A stretch of DNA of 64,000 nucleotides from a bacterium (GCA_016934955.1 JAFGRY010000029.1:1-64000), one strand, 5' to 3'; positions 35,138 to 44,641 are shown, numbered from the stretch's first letter. Notes: generated by a model from the sequence alone, not told the origin. Made by a program: numbers and translations.

Positions 35138-36625
35138 ATGAACAATGCTGATCTGAAATCCTTGGTGATTGACTGTCTGAGCGGGAAAACCGTCAGACTC
35201 AAATATTACAGCGTAGATACCGGCAGCCACATGTTTATCAATGCGCTGCTCACCAAGATCCTCGCTCATTACTCCCTTACTTTTTTTGTCCATCCGTTGG
35301 AAACTATCGTTCATGAGCTGCTCTCCAATGCCTACAAAGCGAACCTGAAGCGGGTATATTTTGCCGACAAGCATCTGGATCTGGAAAATGCGACCCAATT
35401 CAGGAAGGGGATTCGTGAATTCCGGGCCACCGCCTATGCCGACCTGGGGTATATCCACCGGGAACTGCGGAAGCGGGATCTCTATTTTGAACTGTCCATC
35501 GTGAAAAAGGACAAAACACTCTGCATTACCGTCATGAATAATTCACCCCTGTCCCCGGCCGAGCAGAAGCGGATCAGCGACCGGTTCAGCAAGGTGAATG
35601 AGTACGATACATTTCTTGCCGCCTATGACGATTTCTTCGATGAATCCGAGGGGGCCGGTCTCGGCATCATCATGGCCTGGTTCCTGCTCAAAGATTCGGG
35701 CGTCGATCCCACGGGCCTGACCATCGATTCCCGGGACGGTGTCACCGAAGCGTCGATCTGTCTGCCGCTCGATCTCAAGCCGGCAGGTCCCGAGCATGAC
35801 ACCGCGGATCACATCCTGCGGGAAATCGAACAGCTGCCCCCGATCCCCGCCCGCATCACCGCGATTATCGAGGCCTGCGACAGGAGCGATATCACCGCCG
35901 ACGCCCTCTCTTCCATGATCTCCGCTGACCCGGATGTAGCCGATGACCTGCTGCGCCTGGCCCGATCGGCGGATCTCGGCCGGGGTGTCGAGTTTTCCCG
36001 GATAGAGGAAGCGGTCCGGACAGTGGGGAAAGAGGAACTGAAACTGCTGGCCCTGGCCATCGGGGTGAAGCGTATTCTGCAGAAGCGGTACCGGGCGTTC
36101 CGCCAGGTCTGGCGCCACTGCAAGAAGACAGCCTGCTTCGCATCCGTGCTGGCCCGGGAACTGGGACGGGACGATATCTCCGATTACGTCTACCTGGGGT
36201 CCCTGCTGCACGACCAGGGAAAGATCGTGCTTCTTTCGCTGAGCGACGATATCAATGAAAAGATCGCCGATATCGCCTCGAATCGTCATATCAGGGAATC
36301 AACCATTATTGAAGAAGTGGCGATCGGCATCAGCCATGTGACGATAGGGGAGATCATGGCGGAAAAGTGGGACTTCCCCGAACATCTCAAATTAATGATC
36401 AGCAGCCACCACCGGCCCTTCAAGGTGGAAGAGCCGTACAGGGATATGGTGCTGCTGACGCACCTTGCCGATATTTTCTGGGGCATCGGTGAAGGCAGGT
36501 ACGACTACTCCCACATCGAAGAGGGCGTGCTGGAGCGGTTCGGCATCGAGAATGAAGCGCGGGTGATCGAACTGATCGAGTGCTGCAGCAGGCGGTTCAA
36601 CGAGTGCCCCAACCTGCATCTCTGA
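35138..36625 (+). CDS. HATPase-like and HDOD fusion signalling protein
   Basis: 495 residues. The N-terminal half (~20-215) resembles a GHKL ATPase: N-box VHELLSNAYKAN, a degenerate G1 (VMNNSPLSP instead of DxGxG), and EGAGLGIIMAWFLLK. The second half (~235-480) is HDOD with an HD pair in LGSLLHDQGKIVLL and SSHHRP. HDOD proteins regulate signalling, motility and cell-cycle in other bacteria. The fused ATPase-like part may sense a nucleotide or bind a partner. ATG 35138 is chosen over TTG 35102. Confidence 0.82.
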   Translation: MNNADLKSLVIDCLSGKTVRLKYYSVDTGSHMFINALLTKILAHYSLTFFVHPLETIVHELLSNAYKANLKRVYFADKHLDLENATQFRKGIREFRATAYADLGYIHRELRKRDLYFELSIVKKDKTLCITVMNNSPLSPAEQKRISDRFSKVNEYDTFLAAYDDFFDESEGAGLGIIMAWFLLKDSGVDPTGLTIDSRDGVTEASICLPLDLKPAGPEHDTADHILREIEQLPPIPARITAIIEACDRSDITADALSSMISADPDVADDLLRLARSADLGRGVEFSRIEEAVRTVGKEELKLLALAIGVKRILQKRYRAFRQVWRHCKKTACFASVLARELGRDDISDYVYLGSLLHDQGKIVLLSLSDDINEKIADIASNRHIRESTIIEEVAIGISHVTIGEIMAEKWDFPEHLKLMISSHHRPFKVEEPYRDMVLLTHLADIFWGIGEGRYDYSHIEEGVLERFGIENEARVIELIECCSRRFNECPNLHL

Positions 36626-37022
36626 TTTCCCGGCCGCCGCACTTCCCTTCCTCCGAAAAGCGGAAACGCAGAGGGCGCAGAGACATCGCAGAGAGCGCGG
36701 GAAAATGACATTGGAATTCCCCTGCTTGCCTCATGTCATGCCCGCGTGTTTCAAGCGGGCACTCAGGGGCCGGGAGAACGAAAGAACGAAAGAACTTTAG
36801 ATAAAAATCCCTTTTTTGTTGGCAGGTCGGTTTATTCTCGATTGCGATAGCGAGACCGATACCGAGACCGACCTTCACGGTATTCCAGTTTTGTCGCTCT
36901 CATCGCTCTTATCGTTCCATTGCTCTGTCGTTCTCACGCTTTTTCTTTTCTTTGTTGCGGTTTTCCCTTCCCTTCCCTATCTTGTAACCACTGAAACCCA
37001 ATTGACCGTAGGGAGGAACGTC
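36626..37022. repeat. Mosaic of dispersed short repeats
   Basis: 397 bp without a gene. It contains CGCAGAG words (36667-36695), a TGCCCGC/GCGGGCA hairpin (36739-36761), tandem 'cgaaagaa', GAGACCGA repeats (36851-36871), and TCGCTCTCATCGCTCTTATCG-type degenerate repeats. Such patches look like inter-operon repetitive DNA. Confidence 0.5.
36955..36983 (+). promoter_or_regulatory. Promoter of the S46 peptidase
   Basis: TTGCGG, 17 bp, TATCTT (followed by G). 39 bp before the ATG. Confidence 0.55.
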
Positions 37023-39176
37023 ATGAAACGTATCTTTTCACTGTTCACCGTCATTGTCCTGCTTCTCATAATCCTGCCGCTGCACGCCGACGACGGCATG
37101 TGGCTCCCCCACCAGATGAAAATGCTGAAACTGCAGGCCCAGGGGCTGCAGATGGACCCGGCCGATCTTTTCCGGGAAGACGGCACCGGCCTCATGAGCG
37201 CGGTCGTTTCGCTGGGAGGCGGCACCGGGGAATTCGTCAGCGGCGACGGGCTCATCCTTACCAATCACCACGTGGCCTTCGGGGCGATCCAGCGGGCGTC
37301 GTCGCCGGAGCATGACTATATCACCGGCGGATTTATCGCACCCGAGCGGTCCCTGGAAATTCCGGCCTACGGCTACATCGCCGACGTGCTGCTCGGGTAC
37401 GATGATGTGACCGAACAGGTCGCAGCGGTTCTGCATGACGGAATGAGTTACATCGAGAAAGACAAGGCGCTCGATGCGGTGGTAAAGAAACTCATTGCCG
37501 AGGCGGAAGCGGCGGGCAGTGATATCCGGGCCACGGTTGTTCCGATGTACAGCGGCAACGCCTACTACCGGTTCAGATTCAAGCATCTCAAAGACATCAG
37601 GATCGTGTACGCGCCTCCCCGTGATCTGGGCAATTTCGGTGGCGATATCGACAACTGGATGTGGCCCCGCCACACCTGCGATTTCTCCTTTCTCAGGGCC
37701 TACGTCTCACCCGGGGGAAACGGCGACGCCTACAGCGAGAACAATGTGCCCTATCATCCCAAATCGGTCATGCCCATCTCCCTGGATGGACTGCAGGAAG
37801 GGGATTTTACCTTCGTTATGGGCTACCCCGGGCGCACCTACCGCAATTACACGCTTACCGAACTGAAGAACAGCATGCTCGATCTGCAGACGCGTCTGGC
37901 TGATTTTGAAAGCATCATCGATTTTCTGGACGAGCGGGGACGGGACAACAAAGAGGTGGAGATTAAATACGCCAGCCGGGTGAAAGGGCTGAACAACGCC
38001 CTGAAAAATTACCAGGGCAAGCTCGAGGGCATGAAAAAAGTCAATCTGATTGAAAAAAAGAAAGCGCAGCAGGACGAGATCGTCGCCTGGATCAACGCGG
38101 ATCCCGTCAGGAAAGAGACATACGGCAACGTTGTTCCCGCCATCGACGATTTCCTCTCCTGGTACCGGCAGCGCAGCTCCCGCAACACCCTCCTGAACAA
38201 CCTGGTCAGCGGTTATTTCGGATCCACGCTCATGTCCCAGGCCCACTTCATCTACCGCGCCGCGGTGGAACGGGAAAAGCCGGACATGGAGCGGGAATCG
38301 GGATTCCAGGACAGAACCTGGGAGGACCAGAAGCAGCGGAACCTGCTGGTGGAGCGCGGGTACGATCTGGCCACGGACAGGGCGTATCTGAAGTTCCGCC
38401 TGCGCCGGCTTATGGATACACCGGTGGACGAACTGCCGGCGCCCCTGAGAGATGTTTTCGCCAAGAATGATCCGGAAGCGGTCGACGCCTACGTGGATAG
38501 ACTCTACGAAGCCACCGGCCTGGCCGATCCGCAGCGCCGCCAGGAACTGCTGGCAATGACTCCGAAACAGCTGCTGGCGCTGAAGGATCCGATGATCGGG
38601 CTCGCGGCCGCGTGTGAAAAAGAGCTGGCGGCGATGCGGGATGAGGACCGGGCCGTGAACCGCCAGTATCAGGAGCTGAAGCAGGCCTATCTGGCGGCCG
38701 TGCTCGAAATGAAAGAGGGTGGTCTGGCTCCCGATGCCAATTCCACCATCCGTTTCACCTATGGAACGGTCGAGGGATACCAGCCGGCCGACGCGGTCCA
38801 CTACGCGCCCTTTACCACTCTCAAGGGTGTGATAGAGAAAGAGACGGGCGCGTTTCCGTTCCGGGTTCCGGAAAAGATCAAGGAACTGCACGCTGCGAAT
38901 GATTTCGGCCGCTATGAAGATCCCCGTCTGGGAGACGTTGTCACCTGTTTCCTGAATACGACCAATGTCACCGGCGGCAATTCGGGATCACCCACGCTGA
39001 ACGCCCGCGGTGAGCAGGTCGGCATTATTTTCGACATGACCTATGAGAGTGTGATCGGCGATTACTATGTCATCCCTGCATTGCAGCGGACCATCAGCGT
39101 CGATATCCGCTATGTTCTTTTCGTCACGGAAAAATTTTCAGGCGCCGATTTCATTCTCAAAGAGATCGGTATCTGA
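37023..39176 (+). CDS. S46 family dipeptidyl-peptidase (DPP7/DPP11-like)
   Basis: 717 residues, the usual S46 length. Signal peptide (MKRIFSLFTVIVLLLIILPL), then chymotrypsin-like halves split by a helical insert. The catalytic His lies in LTNHHVAFGA (82/83) and the nucleophile Ser654 in GGNSGSP. 'DEGMWL'-like DDGMWLPHQ follows signal cleavage. The enzyme removes dipeptides from peptide N-termini in the periplasm. The specificity pocket segment reads IIFDMTYES, so DPP7 versus DPP11 preference is undecided. RBS AGGGAGGAA. Confidence 0.92.
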   Translation: MKRIFSLFTVIVLLLIILPLHADDGMWLPHQMKMLKLQAQGLQMDPADLFREDGTGLMSAVVSLGGGTGEFVSGDGLILTNHHVAFGAIQRASSPEHDYITGGFIAPERSLEIPAYGYIADVLLGYDDVTEQVAAVLHDGMSYIEKDKALDAVVKKLIAEAEAAGSDIRATVVPMYSGNAYYRFRFKHLKDIRIVYAPPRDLGNFGGDIDNWMWPRHTCDFSFLRAYVSPGGNGDAYSENNVPYHPKSVMPISLDGLQEGDFTFVMGYPGRTYRNYTLTELKNSMLDLQTRLADFESIIDFLDERGRDNKEVEIKYASRVKGLNNALKNYQGKLEGMKKVNLIEKKKAQQDEIVAWINADPVRKETYGNVVPAIDDFLSWYRQRSSRNTLLNNLVSGYFGSTLMSQAHFIYRAAVEREKPDMERESGFQDRTWEDQKQRNLLVERGYDLATDRAYLKFRLRRLMDTPVDELPAPLRDVFAKNDPEAVDAYVDRLYEATGLADPQRRQELLAMTPKQLLALKDPMIGLAAACEKELAAMRDEDRAVNRQYQELKQAYLAAVLEMKEGGLAPDANSTIRFTYGTVEGYQPADAVHYAPFTTLKGVIEKETGAFPFRVPEKIKELHAANDFGRYEDPRLGDVVTCFLNTTNVTGGNSGSPTLNARGEQVGIIFDMTYESVIGDYYVIPALQRTISVDIRYVLFVTEKFSGADFILKEIGI

Positions 39177-39222
39177 GTCCGTCCGCCGGTCGTTGCCCGC
39201 GGCGCCGCTTGTACCACACAGC

Positions 39223-39255
39223 AGCCTCTTCTTCGGTGATCCCGAAGGAGAGGCT
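39223..39255 (+). terminator. Hairpin after S46 gene
   Basis: AGCCTCTTCTTCGG pairs with CCGAAGGAGAGGCT with one mismatch and a short loop. There is no T-run. Confidence 0.35.
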
Positions 39256-39292
39256 GTATGCATGAGGATCCCATCCAAACAAGGGAAGGTGT

Positions 39293-39937
39293 ATGTCCAC
39301 TGTCCCGGACATCGAAAAAGATCACAGCGCTTTTCTCACGGCAACGGAGCTGATCGACGCGGATCACCATCTGATCCGGGAAACGGCGGAACGGATGACC
39401 GCTGGAAGCAGGGATGATGGCGGCCGTGTCCAAGCCCTATTCACGTTCGTTCGTGATGCGGTGCCCTACAGTCTGCATATCAGCCGCAGGATGGAAGCCT
39501 ACCGGGCCTCGGCCGTGCTGGAACGGGGGCGGGGGTTCTGCACCCAGAAGGCGATCCTTTTCACCACGCTTGCCAGGAGCCTTTCGCTGCCGGCGGGAAT
39601 CGCGCTCTACGATATTGTCGATCACACGCTTCCCGATGCTGCCGCCGATCTCTTCGGAGGCAGGCGGCTGCGGCGGCACGGCATCCCTGCTGTTCACCTC
39701 TCCGGGGCCTGGGTGCAGGCTGACTGCACGCTTCATCGGGAACTCGCGTTGGAAAAGGATCTGGAGCCGGTCGTCTTTTCCGGCCGTACCGACGCCTTTA
39801 TGCCGGCGCTGACCCGCAGCGGCGGTCCCGGCATCACCTACGAGCGGTATTACGGGATCGCGGCGGACATCACTCCTGAAGATATTCACGCGTGGTATGG
39901 TCGCCACCTCCAAAGAAAGATGCAAAAAAATAAGTGA
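39293..39937 (+). CDS. Transglutaminase-like cysteine protease-fold protein
   Basis: 214 residues. Core triad visible: Cys83 (GFCTQKA), His135 (IPAVHLSGAWV) and Asp144 (QADCTL). No signal peptide, so cytoplasmic. Family members may be peptidases or amide-forming enzymes. It lies between a peptidase and an aminotransferase gene. RBS AAGGGAAGG. Confidence 0.82.
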   Translation: MSTVPDIEKDHSAFLTATELIDADHHLIRETAERMTAGSRDDGGRVQALFTFVRDAVPYSLHISRRMEAYRASAVLERGRGFCTQKAILFTTLARSLSLPAGIALYDIVDHTLPDAAADLFGGRRLRRHGIPAVHLSGAWVQADCTLHRELALEKDLEPVVFSGRTDAFMPALTRSGGPGITYERYYGIAADITPEDIHAWYGRHLQRKMQKNK

Positions 39938-40123
39938 TTCGTTTTCTATTTTTTTGCAATTTTTTCGGCATAAATATCGATTTTTTTTGAATTATTTTCC
40001 CTGTTTTTGAAATAACCACTGAAAAATCAATCGATATAAATCTCTTTATGACAATATGTTGCAGTTAATTATCTTATAGCAATGTTAATCCGTATTTATT
40101 AATTTTTACTGCCACAATTTGTC

Positions 40124-40152
40124 TTGCATTTCGCGCGTCCTTTTTGTATTTT
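40124..40152 (+). promoter_or_regulatory. Promoter of the aminotransferase
   Basis: TTGCAT, 17 bp, TATTTT (followed by G). 42 bp before the ATG, preceded by ~150 bp of AT-rich DNA. Confidence 0.6.
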
Positions 40153-40194
40153 GAAGTGCTGACCGATGTTCAATTTTTCCATGGAGGGAGCGCT

Positions 40195-41412
40195 ATGCCT
40201 GCATATATCAACGACCTGTATTCCGAAAAAATCTCCAAAATGAAAAAATCCATCATCCGGGAACTGCTGAAACTGACCCAGAAGCCGGATGTGATCTCCT
40301 TCGCGGGCGGACTGCCGTCACCCGCCACGTTTCCGGTTGAGGAGATCGCGGAAATGGCCAGGGAAGTGATCCTCAAAGAGGGCGACTGGGCACTGCAGTA
40401 CGGCGCCACCGAGGGCATCACCCAGTTCAGGGATGAAATTGTAAAAATATTGAAGGCGGATGATCTGACCGTCGAACGCGATAACATTCTCGTAACGACC
40501 GCCTCCCAGCAGGGTCTGGATATGGTGGGAAGAGTCTTCATCAATTCCAATGATCCGATCATCATCGGCAGACCGACCTATGTGGGGGCGATCAGCGCCT
40601 TTCGCGGGTACGACGCCCGTTTCATCGGAGTGTCCCTCGATGATCACGGCATGAAGACCGACGAGCTCCGGAGCATCCTGGAAGACCTGGCAGCCGGGAA
40701 CGAACGGCCGAAATTCATCTATACCGTCCCCGATTTTCAGAATCCGGCAGGGGTGACCCTCTCGCTCGAGAGAAGAAAAGACCTGCTCAAACTGGCCAAA
40801 GAATTCAAGACGATCATCATCGAAGATTCTCCCTATCGCCAGCTGCGCTACACCGGCGAGCACGTCCCCCAGATCTACAAGCTCGACGGCGGCGAAGGCA
40901 ATGTGATCATGCTCCAGACCTTCTCGAAGATACTTTTCCCGGGGCTGCGGCTCGGCTGGATCACCGCCCACAAGGATATCATCGATAAATTCGTCATCGC
41001 CAAACAGGCCATGGATCTCTGCACGCCCCCGATCTCCCAATCCATCGCCTATGAATACTGCCGGCGCGGCGAGCTCGGTCCGCACATCAAGGAGAACGTG
41101 GCGCTGTACGGCAAGAAACGGAAAAAGATGCTGGATGCGCTGGACACCTATATGCCCGACGATCCCGGCATCCACTGGACAAAGCCTGAAGGGGGCCTGT
41201 TTCTCTGGCTCACCCTGCCCGACTATTTCGATGTCGATGCCATGTTTATGGAGGCGATTGAAGAGAACGTCGCCTATGTCACCGGCACCGCGTTTTACGC
41301 TGACGGCGGCGGCAAGAATGCGATGCGGCTCAATTTTTCCTACCCCACCGAAGAACAGATCGATCAGGGAATTCAGCGCCTGGCGAAAGTGATAAAGAAA
41401 AATCTGAAGTAA
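40195..41412 (+). CDS. Class I/II PLP aminotransferase (2-aminoadipate/aromatic type)
   Basis: 405 residues. Motifs: ISFAGGLPSPATFPVEE (35-50), YTVPDFQNPAGVT (176-188), and Schiff-base Lys245 in TFSKILFPGLRLGW. This is the LysN/KAT-II group of transaminases, which act on 2-aminoadipate, branched or aromatic amino acids with 2-oxoglutarate. It lacks the GntR-type N-terminus of MocR regulators. RBS GGAGGGAG. Confidence 0.87.
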   Translation: MPAYINDLYSEKISKMKKSIIRELLKLTQKPDVISFAGGLPSPATFPVEEIAEMAREVILKEGDWALQYGATEGITQFRDEIVKILKADDLTVERDNILVTTASQQGLDMVGRVFINSNDPIIIGRPTYVGAISAFRGYDARFIGVSLDDHGMKTDELRSILEDLAAGNERPKFIYTVPDFQNPAGVTLSLERRKDLLKLAKEFKTIIIEDSPYRQLRYTGEHVPQIYKLDGGEGNVIMLQTFSKILFPGLRLGWITAHKDIIDKFVIAKQAMDLCTPPISQSIAYEYCRRGELGPHIKENVALYGKKRKKMLDALDTYMPDDPGIHWTKPEGGLFLWLTLPDYFDVDAMFMEAIEENVAYVTGTAFYADGGGKNAMRLNFSYPTEEQIDQGIQRLAKVIKKNLK

Positions 41413-41432
41413 CCGTACTGCAGCGTGATTCA

Positions 41433-41467
41433 GGCCCGCGTTCTCAGCGAGCGCGGGCCTTTTTTTT
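41433..41467 (+). terminator. Intrinsic terminator of the aminotransferase
   Basis: GGCCCGCG pairs exactly with CGCGGGCC, followed by eight Ts. Confidence 0.9.
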
Positions 41468-41524
41468 GGGTCGGCGCAGGGAAAACCGCTTGCTGTTTAT
41501 TGCCGGAACGGTTACATTGTCGCG

Positions 41525-42580
41525 ATGGAAAATACCAGAAAAACATCACCGTTTTTCAGGAGCCTGCTGATCAGCCTGCTGCTCGCGGCCGCTGCCATGG
41601 CGGGAGTGCTGATCTGGTCCGCGGCCGGGGACACGCCTGCCGGCGCAGTGACGTTCCGGCTGATCTGCGTGCCCGTGCTCCTGTTCCTGGGCGCAAGCCG
41701 CTGGTTCCTCGACGGGATGGCATTCGTTGTCATGGCCGAAGGCATCGCCGCCCGGCCGCTGCGCCCGGCGAGGGCGGCGGTGATCCGCCTGATCACGTCC
41801 ATGGTGGCCAGCGTCATTCCGGTGCTGGTGGGATCGCTGTCCGTGCACGCCTACCTGCTGCACAAGGAAAAGATCAGCTTCAGCGAAAGCGCCGCCATGT
41901 CGGTGCTGCGGTCGATCATCCCCGTGTTCCTGTTTCTTCTCAACATACCCCTGCTGCTGCTGATCAGAAGCGATCTGGTCAACCGGGAGCTCTATCTCAG
42001 CGCGCTCGATGTGGTCACCATCTCCCTGGTGGCGGTGGTCGTCTTTATCGTGATCGCCCTCTTCTATCCGCGGGTCATGGAACGGGCCATGCTGGCCCTG
42101 ATCCGGCTCTGGCGCAGGCTCAGGCTGCCGGGATCGGCCCGGCTGCTGGCGCTGGAGGAAAATCTCGCCCTCGAAATGGAGCGTTTGAGCGAGATATTCT
42201 GGAAGTATTTCCGGGAACGGAAAATGACGCTGCTCAAGGCCGGGGGCTGGATCCTCGCCGCCTGGATCATGGATTTTACGGCGGCGATCGTCATCATCGC
42301 CGGGTTCGGCGGCGGCGTTGACGTGGTGCTGGCCCTGATCATGCAGTTCCTGATAAGGCCGGTGATCTACATCGCGTTCACCCCCGCGGGCGCGGGGGTC
42401 TGGGAATTCACCTACGGCGCCCTGTTTCTGCTCTTTCTGCCGAAACCGCTGGTAGGTGTGGCTGTCCTCGTCTGGCGGATGGTGCTTTCCTACCTGCCCA
42501 TGGCCGCGGGAGGCGTGCTGCTGGCGCGCGAGATTGCCCGGGATGACCGCCTGCGCTCACTGTTGCGAAAACAGCGTTGA
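41525..42580 (+). CDS. UPF0104/YbhN-type membrane protein (LPG synthase TM-like)
   Basis: 351 residues, about eight hydrophobic helices. Conserved features of the flippase-like family: polar 'ASVIPVLVGSLSVHAYLL' and 'FTPAGAGVWEFTYGALF', the latter matching the P-x-G-x-G-x-x-E motif. No synthase domain is attached. Likely lipid handling. It is followed closely (36 bp) by the Dabb gene. Confidence 0.83.
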   Translation: MENTRKTSPFFRSLLISLLLAAAAMAGVLIWSAAGDTPAGAVTFRLICVPVLLFLGASRWFLDGMAFVVMAEGIAARPLRPARAAVIRLITSMVASVIPVLVGSLSVHAYLLHKEKISFSESAAMSVLRSIIPVFLFLLNIPLLLLIRSDLVNRELYLSALDVVTISLVAVVVFIVIALFYPRVMERAMLALIRLWRRLRLPGSARLLALEENLALEMERLSEIFWKYFRERKMTLLKAGGWILAAWIMDFTAAIVIIAGFGGGVDVVLALIMQFLIRPVIYIAFTPAGAGVWEFTYGALFLLFLPKPLVGVAVLVWRMVLSYLPMAAGGVLLAREIARDDRLRSLLRKQR

Positions 42581-42616
42581 TGCCGCTGTTTCATACCCTG
42601 GACTGAAGGAGGGATT

Positions 42617-42919
42617 ATGGTCAGGCATATCGTGCTCTGGACGCTCAAGGATTTCGGGGACGGTCATCCGAAAGCGGAAAACCTGCCCCGAATGAAGGCG
42701 TGGCTGGAAGGGATGAAAGAGGCCGTCCCGGTGATCAGGACACTGGAGGTGGGGATGAATTTCAATGAGATACCCGGCTCCTTCGACATCTGCCTGGTGA
42801 CGACATTCGACAGCAGGGAAGATCTGCAGATCTACCAGGATCACCCGGAACACCTGCGGGTGAAAACGCTGCTGGCGGCGGTCCGGCTGGAAAAACGGTC
42901 CATCGACTATGACTACTGA
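42617..42919 (+). CDS. Dabb (stress-responsive alpha/beta barrel) protein
   Basis: 100 residues, starting MVRHIVLWTLKD with His in the first strand as usual for Dabb, then FDICLVTTFDSREDLQIYQDHPEH. These form dimeric alpha/beta barrels of mostly unknown activity. RBS GGAGGGA. Confidence 0.88.
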   Translation: MVRHIVLWTLKDFGDGHPKAENLPRMKAWLEGMKEAVPVIRTLEVGMNFNEIPGSFDICLVTTFDSREDLQIYQDHPEHLRVKTLLAAVRLEKRSIDYDY

Positions 42920-42920
42920 T

Positions 42921-42936
42921 CCGCTCCGGGGAGCGG
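42921..42936. terminator. Small hairpin between convergent genes
   Basis: CCGCTCC and GGAGCGG with a 2-nt loop. No U-run. Confidence 0.35.
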
Positions 42937-42939
42937 GGT

Positions 42940-43686
42940 TCAGGCGCGGCGTCTCCGCCTGAGCAGATCCTCGGCCGCTTTCAGCTCAGCAACGGTATTG
43001 ATTCCCTTCAGCACATCGGGATCGTCCACGGTCAGCGTTTCGATGAGCTGGCCGCGGGCGGTGAGCAGTTCGATGATGTCGGTCAGGTAGTATTCGCCCT
43101 GGTCATTGTCAGTGGATAATGCCGACAGCAGGGGGAAGACCCTGTCCGCGTCGAAACAGTAGTGGGACGTGTTCACTTCCGTAATTCGTTTTTCCGCCTC
43201 AGTGGCATCCCTGTCTTCCACGATCCTTACCACTCTGCCCCTGTTGTCCCGAATGATCCTGCCGTAGGCGGGGGGGGGATCGATGACCGCCGTCATCATG
43301 GTTGCCGCCGCATTGGTGTCCCTGTGCCGCTCGATGAGACGAGCAAGGATTTCGCCGGTGAGAAAGGGCGCGTCACCCACCAGCACCAGCACGTCGCCGC
43401 TGTAGGCGCCGGCCGTTTCCGCGGCGGTGAGCAGGGCGTGGCCGGTGCCCAGCTGCCGCTCCTGGAGCGCGTATTCCACGCCGTCACCGATGACGGACCG
43501 CACCAGGTCGGCCTGGTGCCCGATCACGAGCATGATCCGGTCCACGCCGCCTTTGCGGCAGGCGTCGATCACGTAGCCGACCAGGGGCTTGCCGAGAATG
43601 GTGTGCAGCACCTTGGCCTTGTCCGATTTCATGCGGGTTCCTTTGCCGGCGGCCAGAATCACGGCCATTACGGGACGGGTCGTCAC
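42940..43686 (-). CDS. Sugar-phosphate nucleotidyltransferase (GlmU N-domain-like)
   Basis: 248 residues. Pyrophosphorylase signature LAAGKGTRMKSDKAKVLH, QERQLGTGHALLTA, VLVGDAPFL, and VNTSHYCFDA. This is the uridyltransferase half of GlmU, and the acetyltransferase beta-helix half (about 200 residues) is missing. It likely makes UDP-GlcNAc from GlcNAc-1-P, or a related nucleotide sugar. Third gene of a minus operon with lipid kinase and dGTPase. Confidence 0.85.
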   Translation of the reverse strand: MTTRPVMAVILAAGKGTRMKSDKAKVLHTILGKPLVGYVIDACRKGGVDRIMLVIGHQADLVRSVIGDGVEYALQERQLGTGHALLTAAETAGAYSGDVLVLVGDAPFLTGEILARLIERHRDTNAAATMMTAVIDPPPAYGRIIRDNRGRVVRIVEDRDATEAEKRITEVNTSHYCFDADRVFPLLSALSTDNDQGEYYLTDIIELLTARGQLIETLTVDDPDVLKGINTVAELKAAEDLLRRRRRA

Positions 43687-43736
43687 AGTCGTTTCTCCTC
43701 ACTATTCGAATAATCACTTCCGGTGCGGATCATTCC

Positions 43737-44627
43737 TCATGTCCAGTACACGTTCAGCGCCCTGTGCAGGCATTCGATCTCGATGGGCGTGATTCCGATC
43801 AGTTCTCCGTCGGGGGTGAGCACCTTGGGCGGGTCGGTCACGATGCTGATCTTTTTCGCCGTGAACTGCTCCACTTCGGCCTCGCCCACATGCTCGCCGG
43901 TGAAGACTTTCGGGAACAGTTTGAGCAGCCGCACTCTCCCCATTTTATTGGCCAGGGTCACATCCAGTAAGCCGTCATCGATCTCGGCCGCCGGCGCCAT
44001 GAGAAAGTTGGAGGTGTAGCGGGTGTTCGACACCTCCACGAACAGGTTGCGCCGCTTGTACTCACGGCCGTCGATCACGATGGTGAGATCGTGCAGGGGC
44101 AGCCGCAGCGCCTGCCAGAGCACGCCCAGGGTGTAGGATACATTGCCGAATATTTTGAGATTCTTTGCGGTCTTGGTGACATCGGCGACAAAGCCGAGTC
44201 CGAGAATGTTGATGAACCAGTAGGTCTGACTGTGGGAGATGAAGCGGCCGATGTCGACTCCCCGTGTCCGGCCGGCGGCGATGATCGCCACCGCTTTCTG
44301 CCAGTTCTCCGCGTCGAGGTCGAGGTCCCGGGCCGCCGCGTTGCCGGTGCCGATGGGCAGAATGCCGAGGGTCGGTTTTTTGCGGGCCTTGTTCCTGAAG
44401 AGGCCGTTGACCACTTCAAAAAGGGTGCCGTCACCGCCTGCCGCGATCACCCCGGCGTAGGGCTTGAGGTCGATCCTCGAGGTGATCTCGGTGGCGTGTT
44501 CGGGATAGTCGGTGAGCTGCAGATCGAATTCGATGCCGTTGTCGGTGAGGCACGCTTCAACATCGGGAAGCATCTTTTCGGCCCGCCGGTGACCCGCCTG
44601 GGGGTTGTAGATCAGCAAATGTTTCAC
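43737..44627 (-). CDS. Diacylglycerol/sphingosine kinase-like lipid kinase (YegS family)
   Basis: 296 residues. N-terminal LLIYNPQAG and GGDGTLFEVVNGLF nucleotide motif, IGTGNAAARD, and the conserved C-domain 'DDGLLDVTL'. It phosphorylates a lipid or polyprenol-like substrate at the inner membrane face. It starts 14 bp after the dGTPase stop. Confidence 0.9.
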   Translation of the reverse strand: MKHLLIYNPQAGHRRAEKMLPDVEACLTDNGIEFDLQLTDYPEHATEITSRIDLKPYAGVIAAGGDGTLFEVVNGLFRNKARKKPTLGILPIGTGNAAARDLDLDAENWQKAVAIIAAGRTRGVDIGRFISHSQTYWFINILGLGFVADVTKTAKNLKIFGNVSYTLGVLWQALRLPLHDLTIVIDGREYKRRNLFVEVSNTRYTSNFLMAPAAEIDDGLLDVTLANKMGRVRLLKLFPKVFTGEHVGEAEVEQFTAKKISIVTDPPKVLTPDGELIGITPIEIECLHRALNVYWT

Positions 44628-44641
44628 CTGTCCCTCCTTGG

